Assembly (NCBI GenBank): GCA_021234155.1 | Contig: JAJEKV010000002.1 | Span: 24,976,617 to 25,040,616, forward strand | Length of the DNA stretch: 64,000 nt | Origin: Isoetes taiwanensis | Taxonomy: Eukaryota; Streptophyta; Lycopodiopsida; Isoetales; Isoetaceae | Direction: 5' to 3' | Shown: in pieces, positions 53,570 to 64,000 of the stretch | How the letters are laid out: each line of letters opens with the position of its first letter | How positions within the stretch are numbered: position 1 is the first letter of the stretch | Position numbers and translations under genes: made by a program | Notes under the pieces: model-generated | The model's database searches: none | What the model was told of the DNA's origin: nothing | The model's input: only the letters and a program-made list of their open reading frames with translations

Positions 53570-55406
53570 ATAACAAGATTCGCAAAATACTATAAGATTT
53601 CATGCGGAATACTATATGGTGTTGATTTCGTACGTGCAAAATACAATTATGAGGGCTCTCGCTGCCCTACGTCACCCCCCGTGTGAATGTGCACCCAAAC
53701 CAAAGGGGGTTTAAGGGGGATTTTAATTTAAATGTGTTGGACCCAATGGTTGTATTAATTAATGTCAATGGTAGTTATGTGCTGGTTGTTAATGTCAATG
53801 GTTATTATGTGTTGGTTGTTATGTGTTGGGGGATTTAATTTTTATATGTTGAATGTTAATGGTTTGTGTTGCAAAAAAAAAATTTTGGCCTTCGGGGCCT
53901 TAGGGACGCCCCCCCCGTCGTGTGACAAAATTTTTAGAATTCAAACTAGAAAAAAACTAGAATTCATTTGAGGCTTTATCACCTGTAGCTTTTGAATTTG
54001 ATCACAATAAAACAAATAGAACATAAGTAAAAGTTACCATAAAGATAGAGCAGATTGATCCCATTATTCTGAAAGTCATAAAGTTTGCAACACCCATACA
54101 CAAACATTTTTCAACCTGGAATTTAACAACAAAGATTTGGCCTCCATGGATTCTTGTGGTGAGAAACCAAAGTGGGAAACTTTTACGCTTGTTAGCACAA
54201 GGATCTAGAAGCCTTGGAATTTGCTTAATAAGCGCCTCAAAATCTAAAAATGCATGGTAATTTTTTGCAAGCTTCATTCGGAATGAGCCATAAAACAATA
54301 TCCAATAGCAAACTGTATTAATCAATTTGGTAGGATGTGAAAGCCTACCAAACCCGCCGAAAAATTGCTGTTTTAGCATAGATAACTTAACCAAATATAT
54401 CCATATCATACACTATCAAAAAGATCTTGGAGAGAGCTTTCCAACGCAATACAAATCATCTCAAACAGAGCTCTGGATCAAAAGTTATGATAAGAAATGT
54501 GTTGCCAGTGGGGAAACTGCACTACATGCGCCCTTCAAGCCCTTCATGTGCCCATTATGCACCACACACACAAAAAGAGGGCTTTTGTTGTGAGCCATTG
54601 GTTGTTGACCCATTATACCATTATGCACCAAAAAAGGGCTTTTGTTGTGAGCCATTGGTTGTTGACCATTGAAAAAAAAAAGGCTAAAATCAATGGCTCA
54701 GATATGGTGCACTCTAGATGTACGCATTAGTACACCCATTTGAATACATCACGAAATCATAGGAAAATCTTAGTGAAAAGCATATAAAAACACAAAGGAA
54801 GGAAGGAAGGAAGGAAGTATATTTTTCGCCGCACCACAAAGCAAATCACGAAGGACGACATGCGACCACAAGTACAAAGAAAACAAAAATACATTGCATG
54901 GGCGAAGCTCGCGGAGCACCATGGCGGGGATTAAAACCCCCCTTTGGGGAAAACCGTTGCCATGATGACCACAGATCCAAAAGCTATCTTTGCTGCAAAA
55001 GCAACAAGCATACCTCCAACAAACGTAACTTCAACAAACGCCCGAACCGTAACCTCTTCACAGCCTAGGTGCCGAAAGTAATGGTGCGGACTCATGCACG
55101 CGCTTAAACCTCCATCCTCTCTCAAACCGGGGGCAAATAGATCGATGTCGAGAGATCCCCGTGCCGACCCTCGAGTAACTCGATCAAACCACTAGACCAT
55201 AAGAGCTGCCCGTAAAACGGTAGAGTCCCAAAACCCCCATAGCAACGATTCTGCAGAAAGGCGGTGGACTGTGAGGGCACCGCTGGTTGAAAACCAACGC
55301 ATCAATAAGCCCAAGCGCCCGAAGTCTAGGGCGCCAGGAAAGGCTCGGGGGAAAACGCCGAGAGAAGTAAACTGAGGAGGTGCCCCCTGTTATTATGCTA
55401 CATATT
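53570..55406. mobile_element. dispersed non-autonomous repeat, copy B
   Basis: 53570-54093 matches 11189-11686 (about 500 bp). The right end CCCCCTGTTATTATGCTACA at 55383 matches 12541. Between them lie sequence unique to this copy, a duplicated GGGCTTTTGTTGTGAGCCAT phrase (54581 and 54636), a (GGAA)n microsatellite (about 54795-54818) and, near 55188, a tRNA-like A box on the minus strand. No conserved protein. Confidence 0.6.
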
Positions 55407-56116
55407 ATAATAAACTCAATTCTCCAATCATAGTAAGCACAACATAATGTTGCTGATGAACCCATTCTAAATTGTGAACCTGTTTTCTTCATTTGAGGCT
55501 TTCTTGCCTTCCATATATAGGCATCTAATTTTGGAACCATTAGAGAAGCATATGCGTTTACAAATTTGGGGACCATTAAAGAAACATATGCTGCATTTGA
55601 TTGGAGACAAAAGAGACATGATGCAAATAGGCGGCATAATATAAGAATAGTGAATACATATATGAAATTTTTGCTGCAATAGACAGATGGGTGTTAAAAC
55701 TTATAGCTGCACATTTGCTTGCTGCATAGAGCTATATGCTTGCAAATGTTAGCTAAGCTTCTCAATCGGTTCCATTTCTTGCTTACAGAGTAGTAAAAGG
55801 AAAGCATCAAAGCAAAAGGCAAGTTGGAGGTCAAATCCAGCAGAGAAATGGACGAATGCAGAGGAACTGAATTTTTTTTGCGATTTGAACTTCCAAACAA
55901 TGAAACCAAGACATAAAATACTTACTGTAGATGGTGAGAATGCTGGTGGAAGGGCCTGTAAAATTTATTTAATGAAGCATCTACTAATAAATGCTGCAAT
56001 AACAAAAAGAACATATCTTAGATACCCAAAGCATTTGTATAGAGGAACAGTCAGGAAATATTTATCCCTCGTGGATAAACAAATCCTGAATTGATGCACA
56101 AATCTACAACAGAATT
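55407..56116. other. non-coding upstream of the LINE
   Basis: No gene supported. The last part is the probable 5' UTR of the following LINE; its 5' boundary could not be fixed. Confidence 0.35.
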
Positions 56117-57584
56117 ATGGCCAAGCAGGGTCACTCTGAATCAGACTGTTGCAGCTTTAAAAACAACATCTTCCAGAAATCTATGAATGAACTGCTCAAT
56201 CTGGCAAAGACTACTCTGGTTGACCTCGAAAACCTGCAATGGAACTCCAGAGCCTCCATAAAGTTGATTAAAAGATGGGAGGAAGCAGAAGATCATGTTA
56301 TTGAATGGCACCAAAAACAGGCTGTGAGCAAGCTCCCATCGGGTGCGGATTTGATCTTGGGGGAGGTATCTCAGAAATATGAAACCTATCAGACTAGGCT
56401 CAAGAAAGACACCAATGCATGCAAGATCAGGGATTCTAACGGCTACTTCAATCCGCTTGAGACCGAGCAGTGCGACTGCAAGAATTGTGAAGGAATCAAT
56501 GGCTCAGGGATGAACAAGACAAGTACCAAAGTTGGAGATCAGAGCATCAGCAACCGGATCCCAATCATTGGGAAAAGTGACAAAGCTAAAGGTCAAATTC
56601 TTCCTTCTTATAAAAATGCTTTGCTTAATATTGTTTCTTGTGATAACCCGCTTGATAAACATCCCTCTGCTAATTCGGATTATATTGATCTCTCGGATAT
56701 CAAAGATTCCACAGCCATTAACCTATACTCTGAAAAGGGTCTTCTCATTCATTTTCCCATCAAAAGCCCTTCTATTGGTGAAATTAAATTCTGGATTACC
56801 AAAACGCACAGAGTTCCCATTCAATCCTTGCTCAAGATTGATGACAAGACCTTTCAAATCTTGTGCAGGGATAATTTTAGTGTGACCTACATGCTAAAAA
56901 AGAAGTTGGGTAAAATTAGCAATAATGATTTCTATATTATGAGATGGAGCCCCCTTTTTAACCCTGGTAATCCCAAGCATATATTGACCTCTACATGGAT
57001 TACCCTCCCTAATCTGCCGCCTGCCTTCTGGACCCTTTCTCATCTCAAGGCCATATCAGGTAATCTTGGGAAAATCATCTGCATTAATATCCCTCAAACT
57101 AATTTTCCCTCCATGCATCTGTATCTCTAAGCCATCATCAGGCAGGAATGGCGCCCTAAGAAGAAAGATACTGATAATGGGTCAGGTAATGGCATCCACG
57201 AAATTATCAAGAATGAGGTTCCAAAAAATAACAGTACAGAAGGTAACATGGATTATTTTCTAAACACTGAACCCAATTCTCTATTTATGGATAATAATTG
57301 GAATCTCTTATTTAGAAGTGTCAATTTTGAGGTTAAGTTAAACAGGTATGATGACTCTTTCTTTCCCTCTAAAAAATGATAGTCAAAGTCAAACTGAGGT
57401 TGAATCAGAGGGTTATAATTCTGAGAATGATTTCATACAATCTTGTGATGAGCAAGGTTGGAAGCAGATTACCTCAAAGAGAAGAGGAAGAGGTCAGAAA
57501 AAATCTTATGTTGGACCTGTGAGAATTAATCTTAGGAATTTTGCCATCCAATCTAGGATGGCCAAAGGTTTGTATAAATATTAA
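56117..57584 (+). pseudogene. LINE ORF1 (DUF4283-like RNA-binding protein)
   Basis: The frame 56117-57130 encodes 337 residues: a charged N-terminus with a Cys cluster (CDCKNC near residue 118) and, from about residue 205, a DUF4283-like segment (YSEKGLLIHFPIKSPSIGEI, YIMRWSPLFNPGNPK, STWITLPNLPPAFWTLSHLK). A stop at 57130 is followed by frames to 57584 that end in a basic tail (GWKQITSKRRGRGQKKS). ORF1 proteins bind LINE RNA. Its last stop TAA shares its final A with the ORF2 ATG. Confidence 0.75.
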
Positions 57585-58230
57585 TGTCTAACCCCATAAA
57601 GATTATTACCTGGAATCTCCAGGGTATCAACAATCTTGTCAAAAGGGATCGTCTAAAGGTTTGTCTCTTCACCCTTAACCCTGACATTTTATTTATCCAG
57701 GAGCACAAAATCCATGATCCGATCATGGTAACATTATTTCTAGGGCTCTTCCTCCTAATTTCAAAACTTGGTCTATTACTGCTAATGACTCGTCTGCAGG
57801 AATTGCTATTGCTTGGAATCAGAGAATCAATTTGAAGTAGAGCACATGATTCATGATAACAATGGGAGATGGCAGATCCTTGTTGGCAATTTTGGTTTTT
57901 GGTAAAATTGCTTTGGCAAATGTTTATCCTATCACAATCCTTCTGACAGAATAATGATTTGGAACAAGGTCAATCATAGTTTGGCTAATCTCGATATTGA
58001 TGATTTGATCCTTGGTGGGGATTTCAATATGGTTACTGATAGCTTTATGAAGAACAGAAACTTCAAGGCCCTTTTGCCTCAGAAGAAGTGTGCTTGGTCC
58101 AACCTCCTTACTGATCATAATCTTATTCTAGCCAGAACTAAACCCAACTCTTTCAGCTGGTCAGATCACAGAGCTGATCCCATTTGCTGCCTTCATGACA
58201 GATTCTATCTTAGTGAGAATCTCTAGACCA
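57584..58230 (+). pseudogene. LINE ORF2 endonuclease domain
   Basis: The ATG at 57584 opens NPIKIITWNLQGINNLVKRD and PDILFIQEHKIHDP, the first motifs of an apurinic-type endonuclease (Asn and Glu visible). After frameshifts near 57745 and 57900 it continues with LDIDDLILGGDFNMVTD (the DxN motif) and NSFSWSDHRADPICCLHDRF. TLSDHYPELITV (terminal SDH motif) follows near 58260. All catalytic residues can be found, but not in one frame. Confidence 0.8.
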
Positions 58231-59440
58231 ACTGCAGCAGGGTTGACAATCTGACAGGTTATACTTTATCGGATCATTACCCTGAGCTGATCACTGTAAC
58301 AGATAAAGGTAACCAAAACAGAAAGAAGTCCTACTTCAAGATGAATGTCAGCCTCTTGGCCCATGAAGAATTCTAAACAAGGCTTCAGGATATTATTAAT
58401 TGCCACCCCAAGCCTGCTGGAGATCATGGATGGATGTGGTGGTGGATCAGCTTAGCAAAGCATATCAAGAATTGGCTTAAAGAATGGGAAAAGGAAATCT
58501 ATTATCAAAATCAAGCCAATTTGTCATAGTTGAGGCACAGACTCAGTACTGCTCCTACTGATCAGCAGGATGAGATCAAAATTCAGATTGAGAAAGAGGA
58601 GATCAATATAGCCAAAGGATGTAAGGTGAAAGCCAAAATTAAGGAGCTCAAGGAAGACGAAGGATGCAACTCCAAGTACTTCTTCATCAAGGCCAAAACT
58701 AGAATTAAGAGGAATCAGATTTATGAAATCAAGATTGGGGATGATCAAATTTCTGGGGATCACAACCTTAAAAAGGCTGGGAACTAATACAGATTGCTTA
58801 GAAGATGTGATGGACGCTTTCATTAATATGAATAGCAAAGTTAGCAGTAATCAGAATGACATGATTACTTCCCCATTTACCTATGATGAGCTCAAGGAAG
58901 TGATCTTAGGTATGGACAATGGGAAGACCCCGGGACCAGATGGACTGCCTGCTGAATTTTTTAAGAAAGCCTGGTGTATTTTAGGTGATGGTGTAACCAA
59001 GCTGGCCAATGGATTCAGAATCTGTAAGCGTTTGGATGCCAAAATTAACACCAGCCTTATTGCCCTCATCCCGAAAATTGACTCTCCCATTTCTTTTGCT
59101 GACTACAGACCTATTTTGCTAACTAATGTTATTTATAAGATTATTGCAGATGCTTTAGCTGCTAGACTCAAGAAAGTTTTGGACTCCACTATCAGCAGTA
59201 CACAATCAGCTTATCTCAAGGACAGATTCATCCTCGACAATGTAATGATTGCAATACTGAGCTTACAATGGGCTAAAGACTCCAAGCAAGAAGTAGCCCT
59301 TCTCAAATTGGATATTACAAAAGCCTTCGACACAATAAACTGGAATTTCCTATTCAAAAGCTGCAGAGCCTTGGGTTTCAATGAGGAGTAAGCAAATTTC
59401 TACAAATCTTGAGCTTGATCAGAGGCTGGAATCCATCTAG
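58231..59440 (+). pseudogene. LINE ORF2 linker and partial reverse transcriptase
   Basis: 58530-58787 is the helical linker (EIKIQIEKEEINIAKGCKVK, GCNSKYFFIKAKTRIKRNQI). 58723-59391 reads FTYDELKEVILGMDNGKTPG, PDGLPAEFFKKAW, SLIALIPKIDSPISFADYRP, ILLTNVIYKIIADALAARLK, STQSAYLKDRFILDNVMIAI and LLKLDITKAFDTINWNFLFK, i.e. RT motifs 0 to A. A stop then follows and no YADD block is found. Confidence 0.82.
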
Positions 59441-62400
59441 AAAATCCTACATGAAGATGCAGAGACGTATTTGGCGACAGAACTACACTCGCTTCTCAAT
59501 TCTTAGTCCACTAGCATCAGCGCACTATATCTGTTGTAACAGAGACTCTCATAATAGCATGCCTTATGCTGTAACTCTGCGCAAAGGATTCCATATCGGC
59601 ATTCTTGCTCCATGCTGCGTTCCGGTGACGTTCATGTATTGCCCTACCAGAACAAAAAAGCCAAAGAAAGAACGCCATAGCCGTTCTTTACGATGGTCGA
59701 GATACATCCTACAAATGTGTTATCTTAAAGTTAATCCTTCCATCTTTATGGTAGTTCTGGCAAGATTATGAATTTATTGAAAACAATAAATGGCTATTCT
59801 TGCTGTATAGAAATACCTCAGTTATAGATTGGCCAACAGCTTATTTGAGTCGCAAATATTTGTTGACATGTTTATAAATAATGTTCCAAGAGCACCTTTC
59901 TTGCACTTCTGCATCCGCTGCTACTGCCAGCTGATCTACGGCCTAAATTTAAAAGCCTTGCTTCATTGGATTCAGAGCTACACATCTGTAAACCAGGCAA
60001 CAAACCGGCAATTCTTTGCACAGATTTATGCTTGAATAAATTCAAAATGAAATATAGAGGCCTACCTATTTTTGGCCAAGGCACAAAATGCGACTACATC
60101 GGGTTCAAACCTCCTTGTGCTAGTCAGAAGAGGTAGATCCGATATGTTCTGAGATAGATCCGAAAAGTATTTGCTGTTGTTAGCCTTCCAGCGACAACAG
60201 TGGTCACATGGCGCTAAGGTAAACTATAAATGCGATGAAGAATCACAGCTTAGCCAGATTCAAGCACCAGGTTTCCATTTTCAAGCAGCTCTAACCCTGT
60301 TACTTTGTTTACCGTGCCGGAGTTCCATAGCAAGCGTCTGTTTTAATCTGGCAGAATGGCGAGAACAGGATGCGCCTAGCCAAATCCGTCCCCTCCCCAC
60401 CCCCCTCCCCCCTCTTTTTCCTCATATTTTTTTAAGCTCTATTTTTTCCTCAGAAACCTACGTGACGTTTTCAGAAATAAGCTATTCCAAAGGCATCTTT
60501 CTAAGAGAGTTATATATGTTTTGATAACATCGTTCTTAATCTCACTTGGAATAATAATAATAAGCTTTTCTAAAAGAACTACATTTTAATTTTTCATAAT
60601 CCATTACATTGCATTGGATGTACCACAACTCAATCATCAATTTTTGGATCAATAGACACTACTTACTGCACAAGAGGGGACATACTGCAGCTTGCTCTCC
60701 TTCGACAACTAGACGAGAACACCATTTTTGTGGTGATTTATCCAACATTGAACCTAAAATCCCTCAAAAATATCTGCCCACTTTCCGAATCTTTCCCTTT
60801 TCTTAAAGATGCATGTTATCCTTGTTCATCCATCCATCTCTCTTCTCTTACAACACATGCATAAACGAATTCCTTCTAAGGGAAACCCCTAGTGGGACAT
60901 ACCTTGTTTCTGTTGTGTTTGATACTTAGATTGCATATGATATAGATCATGGACACTACAAAGAAAGCAAGGGCTTCAGATACAATTCAACAATACATTG
61001 AGGGTAAACTTTGCCTCAATCTATTCAACCATATTCATAATGCCTCTTGATGTGCTTCAGCACTAGTTTTCTTTAACTGAGTACTTCATTATACATGTCC
61101 AATCTTTCTGGCCTTTGCCCCAAGCCTGCACTGTAGTTATGGATGCGCAAGGGATTTTCTCTTTGCACGCGAGGCACAGGCTTGGGCCAACCGTATCAAG
61201 TAGGCTTGAATTGTCAGAAACTTCTATTCTGGTAAGGTACTTCTAAATCCTATCTATTTGGTCTGGTGTCGGTGGTGTTTTGTGTTTGTTTTGGCTGTGG
61301 AGTCTGCCCAAGCCTACGCCTCCGACCTACTTTTGTCCCTTGTAGTTCTGGTCTTTTGTGAAGATGCCGATGCCTCTACCTAGTAAGGCCACTTGCAGCG
61401 ATATGGCTTGTAGTGGAAGCCCTATATTGGGCTAAAAAGATTTGGTTCTATCTAGGTATATTCCTTGTCTATACAATTTTTGTTTGCAGATTGGTATCTA
61501 GAGGAAGAAAGGCCTGAACTAGTGGAAATTGCAAGGTCTGATAACCCCATTCCTTCCAGAGTAGTTCCTGGTTTCGGCGTGCCCTCCTCTGGTCCTAATG
61601 AAGCCCCCAATCGCCTTAATGAAAGCCCTGCATTTCCTCTACGTGACTTTGGAGCCCGATGTGCGGATCTTGGAGATTGAAGAGTTTCTGAATGTGGATG
61701 GTCTCTGTGGCAGGCTATCTGCATTTGTTGGTCAGCTTTGTGATACCATGGGAAATATAAATTGCTGTATAGATCTATGGCTCACTTGGATGGATGTGGG
61801 TGGGGGGCATCCAACTGTCAGTTAGGCGATAATCATGAAAGCAACTCTTAGTAGAGCTAGGGCTGATGCACAGGAACATGAGAAGATATGATATGCTTTG
61901 GCACTCTCGTATGAATGGACACTTGAACTGAACTGCTGGCTTTGGTTGATCTATTGATGATGTGTTTTGATTTATGTTTTCCATTTGCTGGTTTTTTGGT
62001 TGGAACTTGTGGTGGCGAGGTGATGGCGTCACCTAGTATGATTATTCTTTGGATGTGTGATGGCGAGATGACGACGCCACCACACTTGTGGTTGATGTGC
62101 TGTGTTCTGTGTCATGAAGAATTTTTATGTTTTATGACACCGTTAATGTAAGATTAATGACCTATAAAAGATGTAGGGTTTGTGGTTTTGCTGGTTATAT
62201 GCAGGTGGCACTGGATCACGATGGAATCAAACTTTAGAGCATCAAGCTAAGATGCCAGGTATGTAAAAGCTTGCTGGCAACACTTGGGTTCGATTCCCAA
62301 TGAGCTTATTCAACTCCATTCCTTTGTGCAAAGTAAGATTCAAGTTCAAAGAAAGTGTTAAATAGCAACTGATTGCAATTGTGTAGAACAAGATGTTAGG

Positions 62401-62892
62401 TAGCAATTGATGTCTTAGGAACGTGCTAGTGTGTTTGTGTTTGCATTTAAAGTTTAGAGTGTATTGTATGAAGAAGGTACATGCAAGTGTACTACGTGAG
62501 CATATCCATCATGTATTCGTGTATTAATTTAGTTGAACCATTGTGTATTTATAGCAGTGCGTATTTTTATATTGTTGGCATTTTGGATTTCAGGTTTTCA
62601 GGTTAATGGCTGGGATTTGGTTTCAGGAGGAATATGCCAGTTTGGTGCTGGCCGGAAGGGCCACATAGACCCTTTAACAAATGTCAAAACGAGTTCTACA
62701 TCTAGACAATAGTTTTGACCAGGATGTTCCAATGGATTGGAAAAACAGACATATTTAGAATGAAATCAGGCGTCTCATCTAGTTCGGGTGCTCGTGTTAG
62801 AAGGTCAACAAATGCATTCAGAGGCTCATCATCTGTAGTCAATTTATGGTCTCTAGCAGAGTAGACAAATACGGGGATTTCTGATAGAATTG
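59441..62892. other. non-coding, upstream of the PPR gene
   Basis: Mostly AT-rich with no family-level coding signal. A pyrimidine-rich tract lies at about 60385-60425. A short coding-like stretch (IPSRVVPGFGVPSSGPNEAP) is at 61540-61680, possibly an old exon. A tRNA B-box-like GGGTTCGATTCCC occurs at about 62287. The last few hundred bases are the presumed promoter and 5' UTR of the PPR gene; no clear TATA box was assigned. Confidence 0.4.
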
Positions 62893-64000
62893 ATGGCCCA
62901 TGGACTCTACGTGCGAACATCATATCTCCCAACTCTTCCTGGATGCAGCTCTCCCGTTATGGTAGAGCATGGTGGGAAAATTACGCCTCCGCCATGTTGC
63001 GAAAACAACGGACAGCTGGTAGATCCTTCTGAGATCAGACCCAACTTTGATGTCTATGTCTCCTTACTGCGTTGCCATAGCCAGGCCATGAATTCTTCAG
63101 ACGGCAAATTCGTGCATGCTCACATTATCAAATACAGGTATGACACACGCACATTCATAAGAAACCTTTTAATAGATATGTATGGGAAATGTGGAAATAT
63201 AGATGAGGCAAAGCATGTGTTTGATGGAACATGTAAAAAGAATTTATATTCATGGACTCTTATGATGAATGCATATATGGTACATGGACAACTCAAAAGG
63301 GCTCTTTACCATTTTAGACAGATGCAGCCGGAAGTTGAGATGCCAGATAAGGTTATGATCTCCACCATTATTAGTGCTTGTTCTAGTTATGGTTATTTTG
63401 AAGAGGGTAAGTTGCTCCACGCTTTCATTGCAGGCAAAGAAATTGAATGTCATACTGTTGTGGGGACTGCTCTTATCAATTTGTATGGCAATTTCAGTAG
63501 AGTGGAAGAAGCACATAGAGTCTTCAATACAATTCTAGTACGGGATATCATTTCTTGGAATGCTATAATAGGATCCTATTTTCAGAATGGGTTTAGAAAG
63601 AGTGCCACCGAATGTTTTATCCAAATGCAGCTTGAAGGTTATTTTCCAAACGAAGCCACCTTAGTCACGATTCTTGGTTCATGTTCTAATGATACATCAC
63701 TACCTGAAGGTAAAAGGATACATAGCTATGTTATATGCAACACAATGGAATCAAGTGTTGTGACTAGAACTGCAATCATTAATATGTATAGTAAGTCTGG
63801 AAGTCTGGAGGATGCGTGGAAGACATTTGAGAGGATAGGTGTGGAAGACAGAATTCTCTGGACTTTGATGGTTGGAGCTTTGGCTCAGAGTGGGTTGAGC
63901 AAAGATGCTATACAGCTTGCCCAAAAAATGCAGTTAGAAGGCTTGGAGATGGACAGGGTAACAGTTATAAATGTCCTATATGCATGCTCCAGCTTTCACC
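62893..64000 (+). CDS. PLS-class pentatricopeptide repeat protein, 3' end outside window
   Basis: The frame is open from 62857 with ATG codons at 62893 and 62959. It runs uninterrupted to the window edge (about 369 residues). It consists of tandem PPR motifs of mixed length: LLIDMYGKCGNIDEAKHVFD, YSWTLMMNAYMVHGQLKRAL, VMISTIISACSSYGYFEEGK, ALINLYGNFSRVEEAHRVFN, IISWNAIIGSYFQNGFRKSA, EATLVTILGSCSNDTSLPEG, AIINMYSKSGSLEDAWKTFE, ILWTLMVGALAQSGLSKDAI. The repeating P, L and S types mark the PLS subfamily, whose members act in mitochondria or plastids in RNA editing and usually end in E/DYW domains, which would lie beyond the window. The first ATG gives a short N-terminus without an obvious transit peptide. 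The lack of an intron is normal for the family. Confidence 0.9.
   Translation, partial: MAHGLYVRTSYLPTLPGCSSPVMVEHGGKITPPPCCENNGQLVDPSEIRPNFDVYVSLLRCHSQAMNSSDGKFVHAHIIKYRYDTRTFIRNLLIDMYGKCGNIDEAKHVFDGTCKKNLYSWTLMMNAYMVHGQLKRALYHFRQMQPEVEMPDKVMISTIISACSSYGYFEEGKLLHAFIAGKEIECHTVVGTALINLYGNFSRVEEAHRVFNTILVRDIISWNAIIGSYFQNGFRKSATECFIQMQLEGYFPNEATLVTILGSCSNDTSLPEGKRIHSYVICNTMESSVVTRTAIINMYSKSGSLEDAWKTFERIGVEDRILWTLMVGALAQSGLSKDAIQLAQKMQLEGLEMDRVTVINVLYACSSFH

Larger units (their letters stand above)
56117..59440 (+). mobile_element. L1-type LINE, truncated inside its reverse transcriptase
   Basis: ORF1 (56117-57584, broken) overlaps ORF2 by one base (TAATG). ORF2 shows the endonuclease and the N-terminal half of reverse transcriptase and then ends near 59440, before the catalytic Asp pair. 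Plant L1 elements have this order. Loss of the 3' end is unusual for a LINE and implies deletion or interruption after insertion. Confidence 0.82.

Noticed and set aside
54427-54730. Overlapping ORFs containing duplicated KGFCCEPLVVD-type phrases
   Set aside because: They arise from a short local tandem duplication within non-coding repeat copy B.
55120-55205. A tRNA gene on the minus strand
   Set aside because: Only the A box is convincing. No acceptor stem, anticodon loop or proper B box can be folded, so at most it is SINE-like.
59409-59771. 120-codon ORF after the truncated LINE
   Set aside because: No continuity with reverse transcriptase motifs and no protein-family pattern; probably a chance frame.
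62270-62305. A tRNA gene suggested by GGGTTCGATTCCC
   Set aside because: The T-loop-like sequence has no matching D arm, anticodon arm or acceptor stem upstream.

Overview
The window looks like nuclear DNA from a land plant with a large, transposon-rich genome. It holds spliced genes with GT-AG introns, plant-type Helitron, hAT, CACTA, chromovirus and LINE remnants, a G-type lectin receptor-kinase fragment and a PLS-class PPR gene. The PPR style suggests a fern or another non-flowering vascular plant, but that is only an inference. Nearly all protein-coding sequence is decayed transposon. The one reading frame that looks like an ordinary intact host gene is the PPR gene running off the right edge.

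Layout. 0-6.4 kb: a small acidic ORF, then a decayed multi-exon gene with a basic, nuclear-type N-terminus, a stretch resembling ParB-type 'DGQH' proteins and a C-terminal FCP1/NIF phosphatase-like domain. Its introns carry short CACGCC-A-GGCGTG palindromes, including a ten-copy foldback array at 3206-3534. 7.1-35 kb: a nested set of transposons. A minus-strand Helitron (Rep plus PIF1-type helicase) is cut inside its helicase gene by a 21.1-kb hAT-like element (8795-29891) with an 8-bp target duplication. That hAT holds a transposase (BED, DUF659, hAT dimerisation regions), a 4.7-kb gag-bearing LTR element with a 5-bp duplication, a 321-bp MITE inside that, a cluster of about ten imperfect hairpins (22.78-24.89 kb), and minus-strand cargo-like reading frames with a kinase-like catalytic loop and a RING-like finger. 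36-44 kb: a receptor-kinase pseudogene hit by a CACTA-type MITE and cut off at the 3' LTR of a minus-strand Ty3/gypsy chromovirus. 44-48 kb: an unrecognised ORF pair and a minus-strand LINE. 48-56 kb: mostly AT-rich non-coding DNA with one dispersed repeat family that also occurs at 11-12.6 kb. 56-59.4 kb: a plus-strand L1-type LINE truncated inside its reverse transcriptase. 62.9 kb to the end: the PPR gene.

How it fits together. The order of events can be read directly: Helitron first, then hAT, then LTR element, then MITE. Removing the hAT and one copy of its 8-bp duplication rejoins the Helitron helicase in frame. The most unusual content is what the hAT carries. Between the convergent transposase and cargo frames lies a tandemly duplicated cluster of precursor-miRNA-like foldbacks. 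I could not test expression, small-RNA output or homology, so all functional readings of that cluster are inference.
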